This document shows, in pieces, positions 1-6,024 of a DNA stretch of 13,928 nucleotides; position 1 is the stretch's first letter; each line of letters opens with the position of its first letter. The notes beneath the pieces were generated by a model. That model did not search any database, was not told where the DNA came from, and was given only the letters and a program-made list of their open reading frames with translations. Both the position numbers and the translations under genes were made by a program. The stretch is from Actinomycetota bacterium (GTDB taxonomy: Bacteria; Actinomycetota; Acidimicrobiia; IMCC26256; JACDBD01), in contig JACDBD010000420.1 of the NCBI GenBank assembly GCA_013695115.1, positions 1-13,928 of the forward strand, read 5' to 3'.

Positions 1-213
1 GGCCGGTTCGCGGCGTGGTGGGCGGCGGCCGCGGTCAGCGGGCGGCTCGATCCCTGGCCGCCCGATCCCGCCGCACTCGGCGAGACGGTGTCCCGGCTGC
101 GCTGGTTCGTGTGGGACGCGGGCGAGCCCGTCACGGGATGGGTCTTGCGGGTCGCGGTCGAGGACCCGGATGCCGGCCGGGCGTGGGCCCTCGACGCCCG
201 CGACCCCGGTTGA
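1..213 (+). CDS. C-terminal part of an unrecognised protein (5' end outside the window)
   Basis: Reading from base 1 in frame 1 gives 70 residues and a TGA at 211-213. The frame shows the GC-rich third positions expected of a real gene here. The peptide is rich in tryptophan and acidic residues (for example LRWFVWDAGEP, VLRVAVEDPDAG, RAWALDA) and has no membrane segment. The pattern suggests the end of a small globular protein, but I do not recognise the family. A competing + strand frame of similar length (15-227) has an arginine/glycine-rich composition typical of a shadow frame and was set aside. No function is proposed. Confidence 0.5.
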   Translation, partial: GRFAAWWAAAAVSGRLDPWPPDPAALGETVSRLRWFVWDAGEPVTGWVLRVAVEDPDAGRAWALDARDPG

Positions 214-261
214 TCCATTGGGCCTGATCCGGCGCGAGCTACGCGATTCTCCGCGAGCATC

Positions 262-288
262 GGGGCCTGAGCCCTGGAGTCCGGCCCC
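262..288 (+). terminator. possible hairpin terminator after the first partial gene
   Basis: GGGGCC (262-267) and GGCCCC (283-288) can pair around a 15-base loop, 49 bases after the stop of the first partial gene and just before the -10 box of the thioesterase. There is no T tract, so this is a weak call. The remainder of the 214-301 spacer shows nothing else I can support apart from that -10 box. Confidence 0.25.
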
Positions 289-289
289 C

Positions 290-295
290 TAGAGT
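290..295 (+). promoter_or_regulatory. -10 box (TAGAGT) of a likely leaderless thioesterase transcript
   Basis: TAGAGT fits the actinobacterial TANNNT -10 pattern and ends 6 bases before the GTG start at 302, so transcription would begin at or next to the start codon. There is no Shine-Dalgarno sequence in between. The TAG of the box is also the last in-frame stop before the gene, which leaves 302 as the first possible start. No good -35 box is visible; CCTGAG at 266-271 is only a weak match. Confidence 0.45.
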
Positions 296-301
296 CCGCC
301 G

Positions 302-1096
302 GTGGGCGCCACCGGCTTCTTCGGACTGGAGCGCACCGAGGACCCGCGCGCGTGGCGGATGAAGGTGGTCCCCGAGCTGTGCTCGGGGATGGGCGCGTTG
401 TTCGGCGGGTGCGGCCTCGGCGCCGCGATCGAGGCCCTGGAGGTCACCACCGGCCGACCCCTCGTCTGGGCCACCGCCCAGTACCTGTCGTTCGCCCGGC
501 CGCCGGCGGTCATCGACCTCGGCATCACCGAGTCCGTGCGCGGCCACCAGGTCTCCCAGGGGCGTGCCGTCGCTTGTGTCGACGGCGAGGAGATCCTCAC
601 CGTGAACGCGGCCCTGGGTCGCCGCGCGCTGCGGTGGTCGGGCGCGTGGGCGGTGCGGCCGGAAGTGCCGCCGCCCGACGAGTGCCGGCCTCGGGTGCTC
701 CAGGAGCGCCACCAGGGGTCGATCATGGACCGCCTCGACATGCGCCTGGCCCACGCCCGCGACTTCGAGGACCTCGACGGGGAGCCGGGCGACGGCCGCA
801 GCGCGCTGTGGGTGCGGCTCCCCGACCTCGACGTGTCGGCGGCGGCGCTCGCCATCGTCGGCGACTACGTGCCGTTCGGGATCGGGCAGGCGCTGGGCGG
901 TCGCACCGGCAGCAACAGCCTCGACAACACCCTCCGGGTGGCCCGGCGCGCGCCCACGGAATGGATCCTGGCCGACGTGCGGGTGCACGCCGTCGCCGAC
1001 GGCTTCGGGCACGGGCTCGTGCACCTCTGGGCCGAAGACGGCACGCTGTTGGGCACGGCCAGCCAATCGGCGATCGTGCGCGAGCGGGGAGACTGA
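302..1096 (+). CDS. TesB-type acyl-CoA thioesterase (double hotdog)
   Basis: The 264-residue protein has the size and layout of the acyl-CoA thioesterase II family, two fused hotdog folds that hydrolyse acyl-CoA to free acid and CoA in the cytoplasm. The N-terminal half contains LFGGCGLGAAIEALE (34-47 region) followed by the typical strand around RPLVWATAQYLSFARPP. The C-terminal half contains SLDNTL with Asp208, the position of the TesB catalytic aspartate, and ends with the ASQSAIVRE strand, where Gln255 matches the TesB glutamine. The third TesB catalytic position (Thr228 in E. coli) is not obviously conserved. The start is GTG at 302, the first start after an in-frame TAG at 290, and the transcript may be leaderless. 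The next gene follows after 6 bases. Family assignment is firm; the acyl substrate is unknown. Confidence 0.8.
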   Translation: MGATGFFGLERTEDPRAWRMKVVPELCSGMGALFGGCGLGAAIEALEVTTGRPLVWATAQYLSFARPPAVIDLGITESVRGHQVSQGRAVACVDGEEILTVNAALGRRALRWSGAWAVRPEVPPPDECRPRVLQERHQGSIMDRLDMRLAHARDFEDLDGEPGDGRSALWVRLPDLDVSAAALAIVGDYVPFGIGQALGGRTGSNSLDNTLRVARRAPTEWILADVRVHAVADGFGHGLVHLWAEDGTLLGTASQSAIVRERGD

Positions 1097-1102
1097 TCAC
1101 GT

Positions 1103-2068
1103 ATGCAGCAGAGGCACGGCATCACGGTTCCGTTCGAGGGTGTGCCGCTCCACGCGCACCGCGAGTGGTTCGAGGAGGCGGAGGCGCTCGGATACACCGA
1201 CGTGTGGTCGGCCGAGGCCGGAGGCGCCGACGCGTTCACGCCGCTGGCGCTGGCGGCGGCGTGGGCGCCGAAGCTGCGTCTCGGCACCGCGATCGTTCCC
1301 GCCTACACGCGCGGCGCGGCGACCCTCGCCCAGACTGTCGCCAGCATGGCGCAGGCCGCACCGGGACGGTTCGCGCTGGGCATCGGCACGTCGTCCAACG
1401 TCATCGTGGAGAACTGGAACGGCATCCCGTTCGAGAACCCGTACCAGCGCGTCCGCGACACGATCCGGTTCCTGCGGTCCGCGCTCGCGGGCGAGAAAGT
1501 GACGCAGGACTACGAGACGTTCTCGGTGAAGGGGTTCCGGCTCGGCATCCGGGTCGACGAGGTCCCGCCCATCCTGGTGGCCGCGCTGCGCCCGGGGATG
1601 CTCAAGCTGGCCGGCACCGAGGGTGACGGCGCCATCATCAACTGGCTCTCGGCCGACGACGTCAAGACGGTGGTCCCGCACGTCGGCGAGGGCAAGGAGG
1701 TCGCGGCGCGGATCTTCGTGATGCCGTCGGAGGACACCGACACCGTCCGCTTCGTCGGAAAGCGGGCGATCGCGGCGTACCTGAACGTGCCCGTGTACGC
1801 CCAGTTCCACGAGTGGCTCGGCCGCGGCGACATCCTGGCGCCGATGTGGGACGCGTGGAAGGCGGGCGACCGGGATGCCGCGACCGCCGCCATCCCCGAC
1901 TCGCTCGTCGACGAGCTGATCGTGCACGGATCGGCCGCGGACTGCCGCGACCACCTGGATCGCTACGCCGCCAACGGCGTCACCACACCCGCACCGGCGA
2001 TCCTCGCCGGGCCCGACGACGCCCGCCAGGCGATGCGCGATCTCGCGCCGGCGGCGGCAAAGGCGTAG
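1103..2068 (+). CDS. LLM-class F420-dependent oxidoreductase
   Basis: The 321-residue protein fits the luciferase-like monooxygenase superfamily, in the branch that uses coenzyme F420 in actinobacteria (it resembles the Rv3093c-type group). Visible signatures are the N-terminal segment [20 protein letters not shown] (about 18-38), the barrel strand [20 protein letters not shown] (58-77), [22 protein letters not shown] (86-107), and the later [17 protein letters not shown] strand (155-171). The C-terminal half contains the helices and the [19 protein letters not shown] segment usual in this family. GGGGAG at 1086-1091 lies 11 bases before the ATG. It is probably co-transcribed with the thioesterase 6 bases upstream, which suggests a role in lipid or acyl-CoA metabolism. 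FMN use instead of F420 cannot be excluded from sequence alone, and the substrate is unknown. Confidence 0.85.
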   Translation: MQQRHGITVPFEGVPLHAHREWFEEAEALGYTDVWSAEAGGADAFTPLALAAAWAPKLRLGTAIVPAYTRGAATLAQTVASMAQAAPGRFALGIGTSSNVIVENWNGIPFENPYQRVRDTIRFLRSALAGEKVTQDYETFSVKGFRLGIRVDEVPPILVAALRPGMLKLAGTEGDGAIINWLSADDVKTVVPHVGEGKEVAARIFVMPSEDTDTVRFVGKRAIAAYLNVPVYAQFHEWLGRGDILAPMWDAWKAGDRDAATAAIPDSLVDELIVHGSAADCRDHLDRYAANGVTTPAPAILAGPDDARQAMRDLAPAAAKA

Positions 2069-2092
2069 CCTGGTGTCTGCGGGCCGCGTTCC

Positions 2093-2132
2093 CTCTCCCT
2101 CCTTTGGAGGTGGCGCTTTCCCTCCGGGAGAG
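2093..2132 (+). promoter_or_regulatory. nested inverted repeats in the leader of the first TetR gene
   Basis: CTCTCCC at 2093-2099 is the exact complement of GGGAGAG at 2126-2132, which contains the ribosome binding site of the TetR gene. Inside lie CCTCC (2098-2102), GGAGG (2106-2110) and CCTCC (2121-2125), so GGAGG can pair with either flank. This could be an RNA switch that hides the ribosome binding site, or a DNA operator for autoregulation; the sequence does not decide. It fills most of the 67-base gap after the oxidoreductase. Confidence 0.35.
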
Positions 2133-2135
2133 ACG

Positions 2136-2753
2136 ATGGCCGCCACTGCCACCGCGCACGGGACCAAGGCCGTGATCATCGAGGTCGCCCTGCGCCGCTT
2201 CGCCGACCACGGCTACGCCGGCACCAGCCTCAACGACATCGCCGACGAGGTCGGCATTCGCCGCCAGAGCCTGCTGCACCACTTCTCGTCGAAGGATGCG
2301 CTCTACCGGGCGGTGGTCCTCGAGTCGTTCGCCGACTGGCTGGCCCTGGTCGAGGGCGCGATCCAGAAGCAGGAGCGCACCGGCTGGCCCCAGGTCGAGC
2401 GGGTGCTGCGGGCGGCGTTCGAGTTCTTCGAGGAGCACCCCGAGTTCGTGCGCCTGGCCCGCTGGGAGGCGCTGGTCGGGGGGCCGATCCTCACCGAGGA
2501 ACTCGGGGCGCTGCTACGACCGCTCTTCGATCGGGGCGTCGGCTTCCTCGAACGGGAGATGGACGCCGGCCGTCTCAACCGCTACGACGCCCGCCAGCTG
2601 TTGCTGACCGGCTACGGGGCGATCCTCTCCTACCTCTCCGACGCGCCGCTGATCAGCTCGCTCGTCGACGACGACCCGCTCAGCCCCGTCGCGCTCAAGG
2701 AGCGGCGCGAGCACGTGATCGACGTCCTGCGGAACGCCTTGGAACCGCGTTAG
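2136..2753 (+). CDS. TetR/AcrR family transcriptional regulator
   Basis: From the ATG at 2136 the protein has 205 residues, normal for TetR repressors. The DNA-binding domain occupies about residues 10-57, with the helix-turn-helix [20 protein letters not shown] (31-50) followed by SSKDALY. The C-terminal ligand-binding/dimerisation part is helical and unassigned; it includes [18 protein letters not shown] and a run near [18 protein letters not shown]. An upstream in-frame start at 2073 would add 21 residues, but GGGAG at 2126-2130 sits 5 bases before 2136 and the extension looks non-coding (proline/glycine rich). Lying just downstream of the thioesterase and oxidoreductase in the same direction, it most likely controls that operon and perhaps itself. 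The ligand is unknown; an acyl-CoA is a guess from context. Confidence 0.85.
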   Translation: MAATATAHGTKAVIIEVALRRFADHGYAGTSLNDIADEVGIRRQSLLHHFSSKDALYRAVVLESFADWLALVEGAIQKQERTGWPQVERVLRAAFEFFEEHPEFVRLARWEALVGGPILTEELGALLRPLFDRGVGFLEREMDAGRLNRYDARQLLLTGYGAILSYLSDAPLISSLVDDDPLSPVALKERREHVIDVLRNALEPR

Positions 2754-2773
2754 GAGCTGCCATCGCCGAACGA

Positions 2774-2793
2774 GGGGCCGGGTCCCCGGCCCC
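2774..2793. terminator. GC-rich hairpin between convergent genes
   Basis: GGGGCCGGG (2774-2782) and CCCGGCCCC (2785-2793) form a perfect inverted repeat, effectively an 8-bp stem with a 4-base loop. It lies 20 bases after the TetR stop and 51 bases before the stop of the opposing gene. The position between two convergent genes suits a bidirectional terminator of the U-poor type common in high-GC actinobacteria. Confidence 0.6.
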
Positions 2794-2817
2794 CGCCTGC
2801 CAGCTGCGTGCGGAGCG

Positions 2818-2833
2818 GCGAGCGAAGCGAGCG
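2818..2833. repeat. 16-base mirror-symmetric motif GCGAGCGAAGCGAGCG
   Basis: The 16 bases read the same left to right and right to left on one strand (a mirror repeat, not a hairpin-forming palindrome). They sit in the short spacer between the convergent TetR and MDMPI-like genes, just after the terminator hairpin. Similar GCGA/AGCG-rich strings occur between genes in many high-GC genomes, so it may be a copy of a dispersed intergenic repeat, but only one copy is in this window. Confidence 0.35.
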
Positions 2834-2844
2834 CGACCAGAGAG

Positions 2845-3576
2845 CTAGAACTTCGCGCCTTCTCGCCAGCGCTCGACCAGCGCGGCGTCGCCGAGCATCT
2901 CGATGCTCGAAGCCGGTGCCCGGCCGATCGTGACGAGGAGAAGGTCGGAAGCCGGGCCCCGCAGCGCGACGTCGCCCTTGGCGTGCTCCCGGCTCACCTC
3001 CAACCCGTCCGGTGCCAGCCGAACCCGCCACTCGCCATCGATATCGGTGCAGTGCCAGTGGATCGTCTCGCCGTCGCCCCGCAGCCCGTCGCTGCCGATC
3101 ACCCGCATGACACCGAAGTACTCGTCGATGGCGTCGACAGCGTGGTGGGCGTCGACGGCCTCGGGCTCGCCGGCGGCGTTCTGCATGTCCCACCGGTGCA
3201 CCGCGGTCTCGTTGGCGGTGCGGCGGGCCCAGAAGCCAGTGGTGGCGAGGTCGGGCACCCACGTCCAGCAGCGCTGGTCGGGGCCGACCTCGGCCAAGCG
3301 ATCGGCGAGCGCAGCCGCGCCCTCTGCGACCCAGTCGGCGGCGCGGTTGTCGTCGGGGGCGGGCTCGTAAGCGTCGAACGGATGCATGCCGTCCTCGGGA
3401 GTCCGGTCGAGGTTGGCGCGCACCCACCGGTGGTGCCCGCCGATGTGCTCGAGCAATCGGTGCACCGTCCACTCGGGGCACGACGGCACCAGCGCATCCA
3501 TCTCCGTCCCGCGCGCCGCGTTGGCGAGCGCGGTCGCGTTCGAGTGCAGGGCAGCGATGTAGTCGTCGTGCGTCAC
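2845..3576 (-). CDS. maleylpyruvate isomerase (MDMPI)/DinB-superfamily protein
   Basis: The 243-residue protein matches the actinobacterial family named after the mycothiol-dependent maleylpyruvate isomerase: an N-terminal DinB-like four-helix bundle with a metal site, then a small C-terminal domain. The likely metal ligands are visible: His44 in LLEHIGGHH, and Glu123 and His127 in ANETAVHRWD, the latter being the hallmark of the family. FWARRTANE precedes it as usual. The C-terminal part (about 170-243) carries the WHCTDIDGEWRVRL and RGPASDLLL segments. The start is GTG at 3576; the frame stays open far upstream, but that part lies over the SRAP gene. The GTG overlaps the SRAP stop by 4 bases, so the two are translationally coupled. 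Most family members have no known substrate; a mycothiol-dependent transferase or isomerase is possible but unproven. Confidence 0.85.
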   Translation of the reverse strand: MTHDDYIAALHSNATALANAARGTEMDALVPSCPEWTVHRLLEHIGGHHRWVRANLDRTPEDGMHPFDAYEPAPDDNRAADWVAEGAAALADRLAEVGPDQRCWTWVPDLATTGFWARRTANETAVHRWDMQNAAGEPEAVDAHHAVDAIDEYFGVMRVIGSDGLRGDGETIHWHCTDIDGEWRVRLAPDGLEVSREHAKGDVALRGPASDLLLVTIGRAPASSIEMLGDAALVERWREGAKF

Positions 3577-4286
3577 AGGTTGTCCAAGTGGGGGTCGGGC
3601 TCGAACGGTTGCACGAGCTCGGGGCCGTCGTTGTCGGCGCTGTTCACGAGCGGGCTCACCGGATAGACGGCGACGAGGTCGTCGGGCGTGGGGACGAGGA
3701 GTCGCCGGAGAACACCGGGATCGGAGGCGGGGTCGAGCCAGGTCTTCCAGGCCGACTCGGGGAGGATCACCGGCATGCGGTCGTGGATGGGTTCCAGCAG
3801 GTCGTTGGCATCGGTCGTGACGATCGCGCACGATCGCAGCCAGCCTTCGTCGTCGCCTTCGGCCTGGGGGTCCTTCCAGATCTCCCACAGGCCGGCGAAG
3901 GCCATGGGCTCTCCCGAGCGCAGGTGCACGAACATCGGCTGCTTGCGCTTCTGGCCCGGCTGCTTCTGCCACTCGTAGAATCCGTCGGCGGGGATGATGC
4001 AGCGGCGCTTCTCGAACGCCTTCCGGTAGGCGGGCTTGTCGGCCACCGACTCGGCCCGGGCGTTGATCAGCCGGTCGCCCATCTTCGGGTCCTTGGCCCA
4101 CGACGGCACCAGGCCCCAGCGCAGGCTGGACAGGATCGTGCGGTCCTGGCGCCGCCGGACCGCCGGGACCTCGGCCCGGGGCGCCACGTTGTAGTGGGGC
4201 TCGTACCCCTCGATCCGGACCTCGTCGACCCCGAACCGCTCCGCCAGCAGCTCGGGTGACGACGCCTGGACGTAGCGGCCGCACAT
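3573..4286 (-). CDS. SRAP-domain abasic-site processing protein (YedK/HMCES family)
   Basis: This 237-residue protein shields abasic sites in single-stranded DNA by forming a covalent crosslink through its N-terminal cysteine. It begins MCGRY, the family hallmark: after loss of Met, Cys2 becomes the reactive residue. That fixes the start at 4286 and excludes the longer frame from 4316, which would bury the cysteine. The other active-site residues are present: Asn75 in LINARAE, Glu105 in DGFYEW and His168 in PIHDRMP, corresponding to Asn75, Glu105 and His160 of E. coli YedK. Length is normal. A TACCGT box 7 bases before the ATG suggests a leaderless transcript. No LexA-type box was seen. It overlaps the MDMPI-like gene by 4 bases. 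The name is firm; its link to the downstream gene is unexplained. Confidence 0.93.
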   Translation of the reverse strand: MCGRYVQASSPELLAERFGVDEVRIEGYEPHYNVAPRAEVPAVRRRQDRTILSSLRWGLVPSWAKDPKMGDRLINARAESVADKPAYRKAFEKRRCIIPADGFYEWQKQPGQKRKQPMFVHLRSGEPMAFAGLWEIWKDPQAEGDDEGWLRSCAIVTTDANDLLEPIHDRMPVILPESAWKTWLDPASDPGVLRRLLVPTPDDLVAVYPVSPLVNSADNDGPELVQPFEPDPHLDNL

Positions 4287-4293
4287 GGGGCGC

Positions 4294-4299
4294 ACGGTA
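4294..4299 (-). promoter_or_regulatory. -10 box (TACCGT on the - strand) of the SRAP gene
   Basis: On the - strand TACCGT matches TANNNT and ends 7 bases before the ATG at 4286, the spacing of a leaderless actinobacterial transcript. There is no Shine-Dalgarno sequence in the gap. This supports the start chosen from the MCGRY motif. No convincing -35 box is visible. Confidence 0.45.
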
Positions 4300-4359
4300 C
4301 CTGTGCCCGACGTCACCGCCCGCGGGCTTGCATCGGACGCTCCGACCCGTCAGAATCAG

Positions 4360-4378
4360 ACCGAACGGTCGGTATTTT
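4360..4378 (+). promoter_or_regulatory. TetR operator overlapping a -10 box
   Basis: ACCGA (4360-4364), four bases, then TCGGT (4369-4373) form a perfect inverted repeat, the ACCGA-N4-TCGGT type typical of TetR operators. The last base overlaps TATTTT (4373-4378), a good -10 box for the TetR gene that starts at 4419. A repressor bound here would block that promoter, which suggests autoregulation. It lies in the 132-base divergent spacer and might also affect the SRAP gene, although that promoter is about 60 bases away. Confidence 0.7.
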
Positions 4379-4383
4379 TTGTG

Positions 4384-4412
4384 ACACCGGACACACCGGA
4401 CAATTCCGGAGG
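4384..4412 (+). promoter_or_regulatory. tandem 9-base repeat and ribosome binding site in the second TetR leader
   Basis: ACACCGGAC occurs twice in direct tandem (4384-4392 and 4393-4401). The second copy also provides CCGGA (4396-4400), which can pair over a 4-base loop with TCCGG (4405-4409). That stem covers the first bases of the ribosome binding site GGAGG (4408-4412), which lies 6 bases before the ATG. The short leader may thus modulate translation, or the repeats may bind protein. Confidence 0.35.
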
Positions 4413-4418
4413 CGAGCG

Positions 4419-5039
4419 ATGGACACGGCCACCACCACCAAGCTCGGCAAGGGCGAGCGCACCCGCCGGCGCATCGTCGAGCGGGCCGCGCCGGTGTTCA
4501 ACCAGCGGGGCTTTGCCGGCGCGTCGATGAACGAGCTGGTCGCGGCCACCGGACTGGAGAAAGGCGGCATCTACAACCACTTCGGCAGCAAGGAGGCCCT
4601 GGCGATCGAGGCGCTCGACTACTCGGTGTCGCTGCTGGTCGACCGCTTCACGCGCGCGCTCGAGAGTCCCGAGCACGCGGCCGACCGGCTGGCGGCGCTG
4701 ATCGACGCGTTCGCCGACCTCGAGGGCCACCCCGACGTCCCCGGCGGCTGCCCGGTGGCCAACACCGCGCTCGAGTCCGACGACACCAACCCCGAGCTGT
4801 GCACGCACGCCCGCACCGCCATGGACTCCTGGCACCGACTCATCGGGTCGATCGTGAAGACGGGCGAGCAGCGGGGCGAGCTGCGGGCCGACACCGATCC
4901 CTATGCCCTCGCCACCGTCATCACCGCGACCCTCGAGGGCGCGCTCATGCTCAGCCGCCTCATGCAGAAGCCCGCGCACATGCACCGAGCCGCTGCTCAT
5001 CTGAAGGCCCACGTCGACTCGTTGAGAGCGGGTGCGTGA
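4419..5039 (+). CDS. TetR/AcrR family regulator with a NemR-like cysteine
   Basis: The 206-residue protein has a TetR DNA-binding domain at about 14-60, with the helix-turn-helix SMNELVAATGLEKGGIYNHF (36-55) followed by GSKEAL. The ligand domain contains PGGCPVANTALESDD (108-122), a motif of the regulator subgroup that includes NemR-type repressors. Cys111 falls where E. coli NemR has its redox-active Cys106 (SGCLTVKLSAE). A strong operator-like inverted repeat over its own -10 box suggests autorepression, and GGAGG lies 6 bases before the ATG. The stop codon TGA overlaps the ATG of the next gene by one base, so the acetyltransferase is almost certainly in the same transcript and under the same control. 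Electrophile or oxidant sensing is inferred from the cysteine alone; the ligand is unknown. Confidence 0.88.
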   Translation: MDTATTTKLGKGERTRRRIVERAAPVFNQRGFAGASMNELVAATGLEKGGIYNHFGSKEALAIEALDYSVSLLVDRFTRALESPEHAADRLAALIDAFADLEGHPDVPGGCPVANTALESDDTNPELCTHARTAMDSWHRLIGSIVKTGEQRGELRADTDPYALATVITATLEGALMLSRLMQKPAHMHRAAAHLKAHVDSLRAGA

Positions 5040-5629
5040 TGGCGTACGCAGCTGTCCCCCCCGCTGCGACGCCGCCCGCGCCCGCCCTCGGCGAGGTCGT
5101 GGGCCTTCAGAACGGCGCGACCGTCACGGTGCGCCCGATCGAACTGACCGACGCCTTCAAGCTGCGGCGCATGTTCGAGCGGCTCTCGCCCGAGACCGTG
5201 TACCACCGGTTCTTCGCGCCGATCCCGACGCCGCGGGACGAGATGCTGGTGCACATCTCCGGGGTAGACCACGCGACGCGTGAGGCGTTGGTGGCCGTGG
5301 CCGCCGACGGCGAGGTCGTCGGGATCGCCCAGTACGAGGGCCGCGCCGGTGGGGACGAGGCCGAGGTGGCGATCACGGTCGAGGATGCCTGGCAGGGGTC
5401 CGGCCTCGGGACCGAGCTGCTGCAGCACCTCGGCAAGCTCGGCGCGCGGCGCGGGTTGGTCGGCTTCACGGCCATCGTGATGGGCGAGAACAGCGCCGCG
5501 GTGCGCTTCCTCAAGCGGCTCTCGCCCGAAACCACCGTGCAGCTCGACCGAGGTGAGTACGTGGTCTACGCGCCCTTGCGCCGCCCTCCCGCCCGCGGTC
5601 GGGCGCCGGGCCGGTCCGCCACCCGGTAG
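5039..5629 (+). CDS. GNAT-family N-acetyltransferase, Pat-like
   Basis: The 196-residue protein transfers an acetyl group from acetyl-CoA. The N-terminal 20 residues are proline/alanine rich and probably disordered. The GNAT domain starts near VTVRPIELTDAFKLRRMF (29-46) and continues with LSPETVYHRFFAP, the arrangement found in the acetyltransferase domain of protein lysine acetyltransferases of the Pat/PatZ type. The acetyl-CoA loop is WQGSGLG (118-124), and GENSAAVRFLKR (149-160) is the usual C-terminal helix. No cyclic-nucleotide-binding or acyl-CoA synthetase domain is attached, so it is a stand-alone enzyme. The ATG overlaps the stop of the TetR gene (TGATG). Its basic tail (RRPPARGRAPGRSATR) is encoded by the stretch that overlaps the convergent DUF3052 gene. 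Protein lysine acetylation is a plausible but unproven role. Confidence 0.8.
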   Translation: MAYAAVPPAATPPAPALGEVVGLQNGATVTVRPIELTDAFKLRRMFERLSPETVYHRFFAPIPTPRDEMLVHISGVDHATREALVAVAADGEVVGIAQYEGRAGGDEAEVAITVEDAWQGSGLGTELLQHLGKLGARRGLVGFTAIVMGENSAAVRFLKRLSPETTVQLDRGEYVVYAPLRRPPARGRAPGRSATR

Positions 5630-6024
5630 ACGAGGCGGAGGCCCGACCAGGTCTCGTCGATCGCGCACACCTTGTTGTCGACGAGCCCACCGGGTATGCC
5701 GATCTCGCGCACGACGTCCTCGGTCATGTCGGTCGACACCCCCGAGGCCCGCTTGGGCCAGGCGATCCACAGGCCGCCGTCGGGATCGAGGGCGCGCTCG
5801 AGACCGGCGAAGCGGCGGGAGAGCTGAGCCCGGCTCGTGACGAAGCACACGATCACATCGGCGCGCCCGCGCGTGTGCTGGCGGACCTCGACACCCGCAG
5901 GCAGCTTGCCGAGCGTCCGGTCGAAGCCCGCGGGCACCTCCCCCACGATCGCCAGGCGCGTCTCCTCCTTGATACCGAGCTTCTTCGGCAGCGGGGTGCC
6001 CGAGTAGCCCGCGGTCTTCGTCAT
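5566..6024 (-). CDS. DUF3052 family protein
   Basis: The 152-residue protein matches the small actinobacterial DUF3052 family throughout: AGYSGTPLPKKLGIKEE at the start, then RADVIVCFVTSRAQL (54-68), DGGLWIAWPKRASG (82-95), TDMTEDVVREIGIP (98-111) and LVDNKVCAIDETWSGLRLVYR (114-134). The function is unknown. The WIAWPK and DNKVCAIDETWSGLR segments are very conserved in the family. Its ATG overlaps the stop of the MFS gene by 4 bases (ATGA on the - strand), so it is translated from the same mRNA. The last 21 codons overlap the end of the acetyltransferase gene on the other strand; this part (ARPRAGGRRKGA) is basic and outside the conserved core. The same frame stays open upstream across the MFS gene, but that is a shadow and not a fusion. 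Confidence 0.88.
   Translation of the reverse strand: MTKTAGYSGTPLPKKLGIKEETRLAIVGEVPAGFDRTLGKLPAGVEVRQHTRGRADVIVCFVTSRAQLSRRFAGLERALDPDGGLWIAWPKRASGVSTDMTEDVVREIGIPGGLVDNKVCAIDETWSGLRLVYRVADRPGARPRAGGRRKGA

Noticed and set aside
352..1626. 424-residue + strand frame across the thioesterase and oxidoreductase
   Set aside because: Composition is arginine, proline and glycine rich without motifs, as expected for a shadow in GC-rich DNA.
1097..2179. 360-residue - strand frame opposite the oxidoreductase
   Set aside because: Antisense shadow; the + strand frame has recognisable LLM family motifs.
2845..4284. Long - strand frame fusing the MDMPI-like protein to an upstream extension
   Set aside because: The extension lies over the SRAP gene in another frame; the SRAP frame carries all catalytic residues and the MDMPI-like gene has a GTG in the overlap.
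4360..4373. LexA/SOS box near the SRAP gene
   Set aside because: The CGAACGGTCGG stretch lacks the GAAC-N4-GTTC core; it fits a TetR operator better.
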